This document shows positions 16,195-27,003 of a DNA stretch of 64,000 nucleotides, one piece after another. The notes beneath the pieces are model-generated. The model saw only the letters and a list, made by a program, of their open reading frames with translations, did not search any database and was not told where the DNA came from. The translations under genes were made by a program, and so were the position numbers. The DNA is from an uncultured Bacteroidales bacterium (GTDB taxonomy: Bacteria; Bacteroidota; Bacteroidia; Bacteroidales; UBA932), in NCBI GenBank assembly GCA_944326305.1, contig CALVDL010000004.1, positions 62,001 through 126,000 of the forward strand, written 5' to 3'. The stretch's first letter is position 1. Each line of letters starts with the position of its first letter.

Positions 16195-17430
16195 TTACCA
16201 CTCAAGGATCTTCTTGAAGTCGTATGCCTCAGGGTTGCTTACGTAAGCCTTTGCTGCCTCGTAGTCAGCCTCTGTGATGTAGTGGGCGATATACTTGTAG
16301 TAGTTCTGTGCGGTACCTGCATTGATATCCACGACGCGAGGAGGAATCTTTCCTGTCTCAGGATCCTGGAGGTCTGACAGATACAGAGGAGAGACGTTTC
16401 CGTATGCATCCACATATACCATGCAGCCTGTCTTGCCCTCGCTGAAAAGCTGGTAAACGCCCATCGCGAGCTCCGTGCAGTATGTAAGGTCGTATGCCAC
16501 AGGGTCCTGGCAACGAACGTCATATCCGATCTCCACAGGACGGCTCTTTACCTTGATCCCGAGTTTCTTGAACTCTTTCTCGAGGAGGTCGTTGAAAAGC
16601 ACGGCCTTTGAGATTTTTCCGAGCTCCGGATGACCGTGCTCGTCGTATGTGAAGTGTATGCCTGCATCGGCAGCCTCCTTGGCGACCTCATCATTGTGGA
16701 ACAGGCCTTCGGCAGCCACGATCGTGCCGTAGTTCACTCCCATGATCTTCCTCTTGAGGATTGCTGAAACTGAAAGCCTGATGATCTTGTCCAGGGTCAT
16801 CTGGGTCTTGTTGAACATCTCGGGTATGATGGTCATCGGGCAGTGGGTCGCCTCTCCGATACCGAGGGCAAGGCTACCGCATGTACGGCCCATGGCGGAG
16901 ATTATCAGCCAGTTGCCTGAAGTGCGTGCATCCTCATAGATTGTCCTTGCCAGATGTGCGCCCTCGTTCTTGGCGGAATTGTAGCCGAATGTAGGGGTAT
17001 TGTTCGGGAGAGGAAGGTCGTTGTCGATTGTCTTAGGGCAATGGATGTTGGCGATAGGATAGTTCTTCGCTGCCAGGAACTTGGAGATCCTGTTGGCCGT
17101 GGAGGCCGTGTCATCGCCGCCGATTGTGACAAGGAGCTTGATATTGTTGTCCTTGAAAAGGTCAAGGTTGAAGTTTTCCTCGAAATCCTTGTCGGTAGGT
17201 TTGAAACGGCTCATCTCGAGATAGGAGCCTCCCCTGTTGAAATAACGGTCGGCCTTGAAGAAATCCAGGTCCTCGGTGCGGGCGTTCTTGCTGAAAAGTC
17301 CTGAATAACCGCCGTGGAGGCCGATTACCCTGTAACCTTTTGAAAGGAAAGTTTTTGCTACGCTCATTGAGACAGAGTTCATTCCCGGGGCAGGACCGCC
17401 GCCGCAAAGGATAATTACTGCATCTTTCAT
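16195..17430 (-). CDS. pfp: 6-phosphofructokinase, probably pyrophosphate-dependent
   Basis: I start at ATG 17430 (411 residues); the longer reading uses TTG. It is a group-II type phosphofructokinase that phosphorylates fructose 6-phosphate in glycolysis. The phosphoryl-donor site reads GGDD (104-107), where ATP enzymes have GGDG. The second Asp blocks the ATP alpha-phosphate site and is the hallmark of the pyrophosphate-using form. The catalytic loop is PKTIDND (132-138), with the lysine typical of PPi enzymes. PPi use makes the step reversible, so the enzyme may also serve gluconeogenesis. A -7 box TAATTTTG lies at 17509-17516, with a perfect palindrome between it and the gene. Confidence 0.88.
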   Translation of the reverse strand: MKDAVIILCGGGPAPGMNSVSMSVAKTFLSKGYRVIGLHGGYSGLFSKNARTEDLDFFKADRYFNRGGSYLEMSRFKPTDKDFEENFNLDLFKDNNIKLLVTIGGDDTASTANRISKFLAAKNYPIANIHCPKTIDNDLPLPNNTPTFGYNSAKNEGAHLARTIYEDARTSGNWLIISAMGRTCGSLALGIGEATHCPMTIIPEMFNKTQMTLDKIIRLSVSAILKRKIMGVNYGTIVAAEGLFHNDEVAKEAADAGIHFTYDEHGHPELGKISKAVLFNDLLEKEFKKLGIKVKSRPVEIGYDVRCQDPVAYDLTYCTELAMGVYQLFSEGKTGCMVYVDAYGNVSPLYLSDLQDPETGKIPPRVVDINAGTAQNYYKYIAHYITEADYEAAKAYVSNPEAYDFKKILEW

Positions 17431-17483
17431 ACTAAAAGACAATTATAAAAGTTAATGTTAAACGTCATGATATTACTTGAAAC

Positions 17484-17497
17484 GCACCCGCGGGTGC
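17484..17497. promoter_or_regulatory. Perfect 14-bp palindrome in the pfp leader
   Basis: GCACCCGCGGGTGC reads the same on both strands. It sits roughly 8-21 bases downstream of the transcription start predicted from the pfp -7 box, a position suited to an operator or an mRNA hairpin. The role is inferred only. Confidence 0.4.
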
Positions 17498-17508
17498 ATT
17501 CGGCGATG

Positions 17509-17557
17509 CAAAATTATCTAATTTCAGGGAAAATCCGCGAAATTTTCCGTAAATTTG
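17509..17557. promoter_or_regulatory. Divergent -7 boxes for pfp and ligA
   Basis: TAATTTTG on the minus strand (17509-17516, toward pfp) and TAAATTTG on the plus strand (17550-17557, toward ligA) both match TAnnTTTG. Neither has a clean TTG at 19-21 bases, so these are half-supported promoters. Confidence 0.4.
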
Positions 17558-17597
17558 CAGACTTGTGATGATTTTACCCGTGCGGGATTTGTACTAA

Positions 17598-19700
<2,103 letters not shown>

Positions 19701-19716
19701 AATCAGGAGGTGGACG

Positions 19717-20643
19717 ATGAACAAGGTACGGCATACGCTTGACAGGTCGAAGAAATTCTTCGCGGAAGATATTTGGCTCATCAATCTGGAGGAGCTCTCC
19801 AGGTTCAAGGCGAGCATCATCAAATACACCAAGATACTTATCCTCACACTGAAGACCTTCTCCGCACAGAAAATCGGTTTCCAGGCTGTTGCGCTCAGTT
19901 TTTTCGGGACTATGGCAGTGGTGCCGTTCATTGCCGTGACATTCGTCCTGACGGGTGGGCTCGGCCTTGCCGACAAGCTCAAGGCTCTGCTGTACGCCAA
20001 TTTCAGCGACAGCCAGGAGGTCATCGACATGGTGCTCGGCTTCGCAGACAATATCATCACCACGGCCAGCTCAAGCACGATGGGGCTTGTCAGCGCCCTG
20101 CTTTTCACCTGGCTGATATTCTGGATGATGTTCTCCGTAGAAAGGGTGTTCAACAACGTATGGAAAGTCCACAAGTCAAGGAACATCTTCAAGAGGTTCT
20201 TTTTCTACATCCTCATACTTGTCATATCCCCTTTCATCATAATGCTGTTCTTCTCCGGCTCTATAGTGTACACCAACCTTCTGGAAAACATCGGCCTGGA
20301 CCTGAAGTCGATGGAAGCGTTCTCGTCATTCCTCGGATGGGTGATATTCTATATAGTGGCGACGTTCACATTTTCGGCCATGTACAAGTTCATACCTAAC
20401 GCGGACGTGAAGTACAGCAATGCATTGCGCTCGGCTGCGATTGCCGCCTTCGCGTTCACTGTGCTGCAGTACCTGTATCTGGGGACGCAGATATTCGTCA
20501 CAAGGCTCAACATGGTGTACGGTGCCGTCGCGGCGATACCCCTGTTCATGTTCTGGATGAATTTCGGATGGTTCATCATCCTTTTCGGAGCTGAACTGTC
20601 CTATGCATATCAGCACGTGGACAACTATAACATAGATAATTGA
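19717..20643 (+). CDS. YihY/BrkB-family inner-membrane protein
   Basis: A 308-residue polytopic membrane protein of the YihY (formerly 'ribonuclease BN') family, with about six transmembrane segments between residues 45 and 300. Typical blocks are QAVALSFFGTMAVVPF near 50-65 and WMMFSVERVFNNVWKV. The family's molecular role is not settled, and old annotation as tRNA-processing RNase BN is wrong. The N-terminal cytoplasmic stretch of about 40 residues is somewhat longer than usual. A strong Shine-Dalgarno sequence (AGGAGGTG) stands five bases before the ATG, unusual for this phylum. It lies between ligA and rsh on the same strand, with gaps of 16 and 10 bases. Confidence 0.88.
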   Translation: MNKVRHTLDRSKKFFAEDIWLINLEELSRFKASIIKYTKILILTLKTFSAQKIGFQAVALSFFGTMAVVPFIAVTFVLTGGLGLADKLKALLYANFSDSQEVIDMVLGFADNIITTASSSTMGLVSALLFTWLIFWMMFSVERVFNNVWKVHKSRNIFKRFFFYILILVISPFIIMLFFSGSIVYTNLLENIGLDLKSMEAFSSFLGWVIFYIVATFTFSAMYKFIPNADVKYSNALRSAAIAAFAFTVLQYLYLGTQIFVTRLNMVYGAVAAIPLFMFWMNFGWFIILFGAELSYAYQHVDNYNIDN

Positions 20644-20653
20644 TAACTGTGAT

Positions 20654-22876
20654 ATGGGCATTTCAGAATTTACACAACAGGACTACGCCGTCATAGCGCG
20701 GGACTATGCCGACCTCAAGGAAGCTGCGGCGAAACGGTGCGCCAACCAGAACGAACTGGATATGGTGCAGAAGGCTTTCGAATTCGCAAATGAAGCGCAC
20801 AAAGGGGTCCGCCGCCGCTCCGGCGAGCCGTATATCCTGCATCCCATAGCTGTCGCCCAGATAGTCGTGAGCAACATCGGCCTGGGGTACAAGTCCATCT
20901 GCGCCGCGCTCCTGCATGATGTCGTGGAGGATACTGACTACACGGTGGATGACATCAGGAACATCTTCGGGGACAAGATCGCTTCCCTGGTGGACGGGCT
21001 CACCAAGATCAAGACCGTGCTTGACAACGAGGACAAGGCCAAGCAGAACAGCATCCAGGCAGAAAACTTCAAACGGATACTGCTGACCCTCAATGACGAT
21101 GTTCGCGTGGTGCTGATAAAGCTCGCCGACAGGCTGCACAACTGCAGGACCATCGAGTTCATGCCGGAATACAAGAGGGACAAGATCCTGAGCGAGACCA
21201 TGTTCATCTTCATCCCTCTGGCCCACCGCCTCGGCCTGTACGAAGTGAAGTCCGAGATGGAGGATATATGGCTCAGGTACAAGGAGCCGCAGGCCTTCAA
21301 CGAGATTTCGGAGAAGATCAACCGCAACATCAACGACAAGGAGAAGGAGATTGACGAGTTCATCAAGCCTATCAATGAAGCCCTTACAGCCGCAGGTTTC
21401 GATTTCGAGATCAAGAAGCGCGTCAAGACGCCTTATTCGATATGGCACAAGATGATTACGAAAGGCATCACTTTCGAGCAGGTATATGACCTGTATGCAG
21501 TGCGTATAATATTCAGCCCGAATGCAGGCTCCACAGAAAGCGAAAGAGACCAGTGCTACCACGTATTTTCAATCATAACAGGCATCTACAGATACAAGAG
21601 CGACCGTATCCGCGACTGGGTAAAGCACCCGAAAAACAACGGCTATGAGGCCCTGCACTGTACCCTGATGAGCCATTCCGGCATATGGATAGAGGTGCAG
21701 ATCCGCACCACCAGGATGAACGACATAGCCGAAAGGGGCATCGCCGCCCACTGGACATACAAGAAGGACGGCTTCGTCGACGAGAGCGCAAACGAGATGG
21801 ACAGCTGGATAAGCAAGGTCAAGGAAATCCTTGTGAACCCTGACGTGAATGCCCTCGAACTGCTCGACATCATACACAACGACCTCACCACCACCGATAT
21901 ATTCGTATTCACCCCCAAAGGGGAGCAGAAACGTATCCCGAAAGGCGCCACCGCCCTGGACTTCGCCTACTCCATCCATTCGGAAATAGGCAACAAGGCC
22001 ATCGCCGCCAAGGTGAACATGAAACTTGAACCGCTTTCATACGAGCTCAAGACGGGCGACCAGGTGGAGATAATCACGGCGGAGACAGAAAAGCCGAAAC
22101 GAGAATGGCTCCATTTCCTCAAGACGAGGAAGGCCAAGAACATTGTCCTCGACTACCTCAAGGGGGAACGCCAGGAAAGCATAAACATAGGCAGGAAAAT
22201 GGTAGAGGAGCAGCTCGCGGCCATCGGCAGCAAGCTCAATGACACTACGATAAAGGCTATGCTCAACGGCTATGAAATCTTCGAGGAGAATGCCGACGAG
22301 CTGTACTTCAGGGTGGGCATAGGCCTCCTGAAGCTGAACAACCTTGATGAAATCATCAGGAAAAGCGACGAGAAACAGGGCCGGCAGTGGTCCTTCCCGT
22401 GGTTCAAGAACAAGGAAAAGAAAAACAGCTATGTCATAAACGACGAGTCCGACACCAGGCACAAATACGTCATCGCCTCCTGCTGCAACCCGATTCCGGG
22501 GGACAGCGTCGTAGGCTTCCTCGCCTCGGACGGGACTGTGACCGTCCACAAGAAGACCTGCAGTGTCGCCAACAGCATAGCCGCCAAGCACGGGGACCGG
22601 ATAGTGATGCCGGTGTGGGAGCAGGCGGCAGAGCAGTCATTCCTGGTGCGCCTATCCCTGAAAGGTGTGGACCGCATAGGCATCATCAACGAGATCTCAC
22701 GGTACATATCACTTGTCATGAGCGTGAATATCAGGAAGTTCTGCCTCGGTACAGACGAAGGCATATTCGAGGGGTACATAGACCTGTATGTGCATGACAA
22801 GGATGACCTTGAAAAACTTATAAGAAAACTGAACAAGATTGAAGGTATAACAAGCGTTGTCCGCAGTGACATCTAA
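20654..22876 (+). CDS. rsh: Bifunctional (p)ppGpp synthetase/hydrolase (RelA/SpoT homologue)
   Basis: A 740-residue Rsh protein, which makes and breaks the alarmone (p)ppGpp. The HD hydrolase domain (about 30-190) keeps its metal-binding residues in LLHDVVEDTDYT and KLADRLHNCRT. This indicates active hydrolysis, as in SpoT and unlike RelA. The synthetase domain (about 235-350) has HRLGLYEVKSEMED just before it and VRIIFSPN and GYEALHCTLM inside it. A TGS domain (about 410-470) reads VFTPKGEQKRIPKGATALDF. The C-terminal conserved-cysteine and ACT regions follow (CCNPIPGD and SLKGVDRIGIINEIS). It is in a plus-strand cluster behind ligA and yihY. Confidence 0.95.
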   Translation: MGISEFTQQDYAVIARDYADLKEAAAKRCANQNELDMVQKAFEFANEAHKGVRRRSGEPYILHPIAVAQIVVSNIGLGYKSICAALLHDVVEDTDYTVDDIRNIFGDKIASLVDGLTKIKTVLDNEDKAKQNSIQAENFKRILLTLNDDVRVVLIKLADRLHNCRTIEFMPEYKRDKILSETMFIFIPLAHRLGLYEVKSEMEDIWLRYKEPQAFNEISEKINRNINDKEKEIDEFIKPINEALTAAGFDFEIKKRVKTPYSIWHKMITKGITFEQVYDLYAVRIIFSPNAGSTESERDQCYHVFSIITGIYRYKSDRIRDWVKHPKNNGYEALHCTLMSHSGIWIEVQIRTTRMNDIAERGIAAHWTYKKDGFVDESANEMDSWISKVKEILVNPDVNALELLDIIHNDLTTTDIFVFTPKGEQKRIPKGATALDFAYSIHSEIGNKAIAAKVNMKLEPLSYELKTGDQVEIITAETEKPKREWLHFLKTRKAKNIVLDYLKGERQESINIGRKMVEEQLAAIGSKLNDTTIKAMLNGYEIFEENADELYFRVGIGLLKLNNLDEIIRKSDEKQGRQWSFPWFKNKEKKNSYVINDESDTRHKYVIASCCNPIPGDSVVGFLASDGTVTVHKKTCSVANSIAAKHGDRIVMPVWEQAAEQSFLVRLSLKGVDRIGIINEISRYISLVMSVNIRKFCLGTDEGIFEGYIDLYVHDKDDLEKLIRKLNKIEGITSVVRSDI

Positions 22877-22899
22877 TATTGAAGCAGACATTCATTATA

Positions 22900-24696
22900 A
22901 TGAGAAAGTTCCTGAAGAACCTGATTCCGGCTGTCCCGATAGGCATGGTGCTTGGCTCGGTGATGTTCTCCCATTCGTGCGCAAATACCACCACTCCGCC
23001 TACAGGAGGTCCGAAAGATACAATACCGCCGGTAATTGTCAAGCTGTACCCGTATCCCGGGACCAAGGGCGTGCCGGTACACAAGACCAATATCGAATTC
23101 ACTTTCAACGAATATGTCGTTGTCAAGGACCAGCAGAGCATATTCCTCTCCCCTCCTATGGAGAAGCCCCCGAAGTACAGGATGAGGGGGAAGACCCTTG
23201 TGGTGTATTTCGAGAATGACCTGGATTCGAACAGGACCTATACACTGGACCTGACAAATGCCGTAGCGGACAACAATGAGGGCAACATGTTCCCGGGTTA
23301 CAACATCGCCTTCTCAACCGGAGGAGACATCGACTCAATGTATATCACAGGAGTGGTGCAGGACTGCAACACACTCATGCCAATAAAGGGGGCGACAGTG
23401 ATGCTGTACAAGGACCAGGCGGACTCGGCCATCTTCCTTCAGCGCCCGGTGGCGGCCGGAAGGACAGACGACTGGGGGTATTTCTGTTTGAGGAACATTC
23501 AGGATACAGTCTACAGGCTGTTCGCTGTAATGGATGTGAATTATGACAATAAATATGACGCCAACTCCGAACAGGTCGCCTTCTGGGACACCCTGATAAG
23601 GCCGGTAAACCGTGTCAGGGATTCTGTCCCGGAACTTATGAAATACCTTATGACAGACACCCTTGCCTGCAAGGCCCGCAAGACGGAATATTCCCTTAAC
23701 ATGTTCAAGGAGATCCCGTCCACACAGATGATAGACAATTCCGAGCGTGTCGGGGAGCGCACCGCCTACATTACATTCTCGGCACCGTATGCGCAGATAG
23801 ACTCAATCTGGATAAAAGGCGTCGCCCCAAACAAGATAATAACACAGTTCAACATCAAGCAGGACAGTCTGGAAATATGGGTCAACGACCCGGCCCCGCA
23901 GCCGGATACGTTATATCTCAATGTCGACTACATGAAGACAGACACCCTTGGAAACCTGACACCGTTCGTGGAGCAGATCAAGCTTGTAAAGCCTAAGGAA
24001 CTGATGGTGAGGAAGAGCAGCAGGAAAGACATAAAGAAAGAAGACACCATCGCTGTCTTCACCGTGGACGCAAAGCCTGAAAATGTAGAGCAGAACGGGT
24101 TCGTGGTCGAGTTCAAGTACCCTCTCGTGGAATCCGCTTTCGACTCCGTGTCATTCCGTTACCTCAATCCGAGGCAGCAGGAGACCAAAGGGAAGTTCAC
24201 AGTCACACGCGACAGCCTGAACCTCCGCAGATATGTCATACGCCCGACGGAGAAATTCCTCCCGGGTTACGAGTACTTCCTGAACATTCCGGGAAGGAAA
24301 TTCAAGGATATCAACGGGCTGTACAATGACAGCCTTGAAGTCAAGGTCATGCTTCCGAATGACGAGACCCTGAGCCTGCTGTCCATCGAGATGCAGAACG
24401 TAAAGAACAAATATATCGTGGACCTTCTGGACGAAAAACGCTCCAAGGTGCTACGGTCGTATATCATAGACACCGACCAGACTCTCCTGTTCCCGTACCT
24501 CAAGGCAGGTAAATATTCCCTCCGCCTTACGGAAGATGTAAACCGTAACGGTATAGTGGATACGGGCAGCCTTTTAGAGAAGAAACAGCCGGAAAAAGTC
24601 CTTTTCTATAAGCTTGAGGACGGTACGGACCTGATTGACATTCCGGAAAAGACGGAGCTCATGCAGACGATAGATGTTGAAGCAATGTTCAGATGA
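22900..24696 (+). CDS. Ig-like-domain envelope lipoprotein, conserved in Bacteroidota
   Basis: I start at ATG 22900 (598 residues); an in-frame TTG 21 bases earlier is less likely. The N-terminus is a signal sequence ending near SHSC with Cys27 as probable lipidation site, followed by the family stretch ANTTTPPTGGPKDTIPP. Residues about 40-140 form a bacterial Ig-like (Big_5/SbsA) domain (TNIEFTFNEYV and GKTLVVYFENDL). A carboxypeptidase-regulatory-like fold follows about 145-230, then further beta domains. This architecture is widespread in the phylum with no firm function; an outer-membrane or periplasmic scaffold role is only a guess. It overlaps the following barrel-protein gene by four bases (ATGA), implying coupled translation. 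Confidence 0.78.
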   Translation: MRKFLKNLIPAVPIGMVLGSVMFSHSCANTTTPPTGGPKDTIPPVIVKLYPYPGTKGVPVHKTNIEFTFNEYVVVKDQQSIFLSPPMEKPPKYRMRGKTLVVYFENDLDSNRTYTLDLTNAVADNNEGNMFPGYNIAFSTGGDIDSMYITGVVQDCNTLMPIKGATVMLYKDQADSAIFLQRPVAAGRTDDWGYFCLRNIQDTVYRLFAVMDVNYDNKYDANSEQVAFWDTLIRPVNRVRDSVPELMKYLMTDTLACKARKTEYSLNMFKEIPSTQMIDNSERVGERTAYITFSAPYAQIDSIWIKGVAPNKIITQFNIKQDSLEIWVNDPAPQPDTLYLNVDYMKTDTLGNLTPFVEQIKLVKPKELMVRKSSRKDIKKEDTIAVFTVDAKPENVEQNGFVVEFKYPLVESAFDSVSFRYLNPRQQETKGKFTVTRDSLNLRRYVIRPTEKFLPGYEYFLNIPGRKFKDINGLYNDSLEVKVMLPNDETLSLLSIEMQNVKNKYIVDLLDEKRSKVLRSYIIDTDQTLLFPYLKAGKYSLRLTEDVNRNGIVDTGSLLEKKQPEKVLFYKLEDGTDLIDIPEKTELMQTIDVEAMFR

Positions 24697-25631
24697 CCAT
24701 GATGAGGACTTTTTATATAAAGGCTGCTGCAGCAGCTTTCTCCGCCCTTGTGCCGGTCCTTTCCTCCGGGCAGGATAATGTGCAGCGCGATACCGTAAGG
24801 ACAACTACGGAGTTCCGGCTGCCGTCGGACTCCGACAGCCTCGCCCTGTATCTTGATTCCGTGGAGGTGAAAAAGAAGATTGTCATCAATGACTACTCCA
24901 TGCTGGGCATACAGTATGGGATGAGCCTGAGCCAGGTGATGTGGAACCCGAGCATGAGGCAGAAGTCAATGTTTATGCCGTATAATTTCGGGATATTCTA
25001 CACCAGATACGGAAAGATGTTCGGCTATATGCCATATTTCGGCTTTCAGGCCGGTATAGTCTACGCCAAGGAGGGATACAGTTTCGAGGCAGACGAGGAG
25101 ACAGGGGTATGGCCTGACCTCGGAGGTCCTTATACTGGTGTGAGACAGGCTGTTATGGATGTTCTTGAAGTCCCTGTCCTTGCACACATGCATGTGGACT
25201 TCTGGAAAATGAAGCTGATTGCAAATATAGGTTTCTTTGTCGGCTACAGGTTCAACATACAGCGTACCGGTGAAGGTCTCAGCCCTGAAGTGGCAAACGG
25301 CTTTATCGACACAGACAAGCGCTTAGACTATGGAATCAAGGGCGGGGCCGGTTTCGCATTCATATTCGACCCGGTGGAAATACATTTCACTGCAATGTAC
25401 AAATATTCCATGGGGACGCTTCATCAGCCTGACTATTACAGCAATTATTATTACAGATATTCATATCCGTCCAACATAATATTTTCAGTCGGGCTTCATT
25501 TCCAGCTTACAAAGAGAATGGGCTCGACAAGGCATCAGCTCAGACGTGAGGCGAAAGAGCAGGCTGGGCTCATAAGGTCGCTTGACGAAAACATGCCGGG
25601 GATGGAAGGGACAAAAACAGAACAGCAATGA
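24693..25631 (+). CDS. Outer-membrane beta-barrel protein (PorT-like size), unknown function
   Basis: A 312-residue exported protein. It has a signal peptide (MRTFYIKAAAAAFSALVPV, cleavage near SSGQ) and then alternating aromatic and polar strands. Typical strands are MLGIQYGMSLSQVMWNPS, PYNFGIFYTRYGKMFGYM and NIIFSVGLHFQLTKRM. The last one resembles a closing barrel strand, followed by a 40-residue charged cytoplasmic- or periplasmic-type tail. It overlaps the lipoprotein gene upstream and ispG downstream by four bases each. This is a tight envelope-isoprenoid cluster likely translated from one mRNA. I recognise the fold class, not a specific family. Confidence 0.7.
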   Translation: MTMMRTFYIKAAAAAFSALVPVLSSGQDNVQRDTVRTTTEFRLPSDSDSLALYLDSVEVKKKIVINDYSMLGIQYGMSLSQVMWNPSMRQKSMFMPYNFGIFYTRYGKMFGYMPYFGFQAGIVYAKEGYSFEADEETGVWPDLGGPYTGVRQAVMDVLEVPVLAHMHVDFWKMKLIANIGFFVGYRFNIQRTGEGLSPEVANGFIDTDKRLDYGIKGGAGFAFIFDPVEIHFTAMYKYSMGTLHQPDYYSNYYYRYSYPSNIIFSVGLHFQLTKRMGSTRHQLRREAKEQAGLIRSLDENMPGMEGTKTEQQ

Positions 25632-26968
25632 GGATCATTACGGCAAAGGCAGGTAACGTGATGATAGGGCCCGGCTCCCCTATCGTCGTACAGACGATGT
25701 GCAACACCCACACAGCGGACATTGAAGCGAGCGTGGCCCAGTGCCGGCGCATGTACGAAGCCGGAGCGCAGCTTATAAGGCTGACTGTCCCGGGACACAG
25801 GGAAATACTTGCACTCAAGGAGATAAAGGCCAGGCTCAGGGCAGAGGGCATCACGACCCCTCTTGTGGCCGATGTACATTTCTCGTCGGAAATAGCCATC
25901 GAGGCTGCGGAGATTGTGGAGAAGGTACGCATCAACCCAGGCAACTTCCACAGGGACCATGAGCAGGCAAGAATCCAGTTCGCACGCCTTGTCCAGGTCG
26001 CAAAAAGGACAGGGGCGGCAATCAGGATAGGTCTTAACCACGGCTCTTTGGGAAGCCGGATCACGGAAATGTACGGGAATACGCCTCTGGCCATGAAAGA
26101 GGCCGCCATGGAATGGATAGGGATGTGCATCGAGAACGATTTCTACAATGTAGTCGTATCCCTCAAGGCCAGCAACACCGTCGTAATGGTTGAAGCCTAC
26201 AGGCTCCTGCGGCAGGCAATGGAGGACAATGGGGTCATCTTCCCTCTGCATCTGGGCGTAACGGAGGCCGGAAACGGTGATTCCGGACGCATAAAGTCCG
26301 CTGTAGGCATTTCCTCCCTCCTTTCGGACGGAATAGGCAACACTATAAGGGTTTCCCTCACAGAAGATCCGGTAGAAGAAATTCCTGTGGCAAGATATAT
26401 TGCGGACAGGTATGACGGCATACTGCATTCATCGATGGTGTCCCTGAACCTTGACGGTAAGAAAGCCACCGCCACATACAACGCCCCTTCACGTGAGCGC
26501 CTGATGCTCGACATGTCCTGCGATTTCGGGAAGATGCTGCTCGACAGGAAAATAGACGAAGTGGAAATCAGGGGTACATATAAAGGGGAAAACGGTGACA
26601 GTATCACCCTTGACGGTACCGGGACAGCCAAATACCTTAGCGACGAGCTCATGCAGGCAGCAAGACGCAGGTTCTACCGCCCTGAATACATCGCATGTCC
26701 TGGCTGCGGGAGGACGATGTACAACCTCGAGGCCGCCTTTGAGGAGGTCAAGCGTCGCACATCACACCTGAAAGGTATGGTGATCGCCGTCATGGGCTGC
26801 ATAGTGAACGGTCCGGGTGAAATGGCCGATGCAGACTGGGGATATGTGGGAGAGGGCGACCATAAAGTGTCAATCTATAAAGGTAAGGTGCCCGTAATGA
26901 GGCATGTCCCTGAAACTGAGGCCATCGACCGCCTTCTTGAACTCATAGAACAAGAACAAAAGGACTGA
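25628..26968 (+). CDS. ispG: 4-hydroxy-3-methylbut-2-enyl diphosphate synthase
   Basis: A 446-residue IspG/GcpE, the iron-sulfur enzyme of the MEP isoprenoid pathway that converts MEcPP to HMBPP. The TIM-barrel part occupies about 1-260 (VQTMCNTHTADI; INPGNF; LGVTEAGN). The cluster-binding domain has CPGCGR with Cys357 and Cys360, then MGCIVNGPGE with Cys391 and catalytic Glu398. Between them lie only about 85 residues, where typical Bacteroidota IspG proteins carry a much larger insertion (total length near 600). E. coli-type enzymes are about 370. So this is an intermediate, shortened form. It is the last gene of the plus-strand cluster. Confidence 0.93.
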   Translation: MRIITAKAGNVMIGPGSPIVVQTMCNTHTADIEASVAQCRRMYEAGAQLIRLTVPGHREILALKEIKARLRAEGITTPLVADVHFSSEIAIEAAEIVEKVRINPGNFHRDHEQARIQFARLVQVAKRTGAAIRIGLNHGSLGSRITEMYGNTPLAMKEAAMEWIGMCIENDFYNVVVSLKASNTVVMVEAYRLLRQAMEDNGVIFPLHLGVTEAGNGDSGRIKSAVGISSLLSDGIGNTIRVSLTEDPVEEIPVARYIADRYDGILHSSMVSLNLDGKKATATYNAPSRERLMLDMSCDFGKMLLDRKIDEVEIRGTYKGENGDSITLDGTGTAKYLSDELMQAARRRFYRPEYIACPGCGRTMYNLEAAFEEVKRRTSHLKGMVIAVMGCIVNGPGEMADADWGYVGEGDHKVSIYKGKVPVMRHVPETEAIDRLLELIEQEQKD

Positions 26969-27003
26969 CGTCTTTCTCCGAAAGTCCGCCAGTCCGCTGA
27001 CTG

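Noticed and set aside
20663..21562. Antisense frame of 299 codons opposite rsh
   Set aside because: The plus strand encodes a clear, full-length Rsh; the antisense product has no recognisable motif.
26962..26996. Possible terminator hairpin between ispG and the CNNM gene
   Set aside because: Two short stems with internal loops and no T-run; too weak to call.
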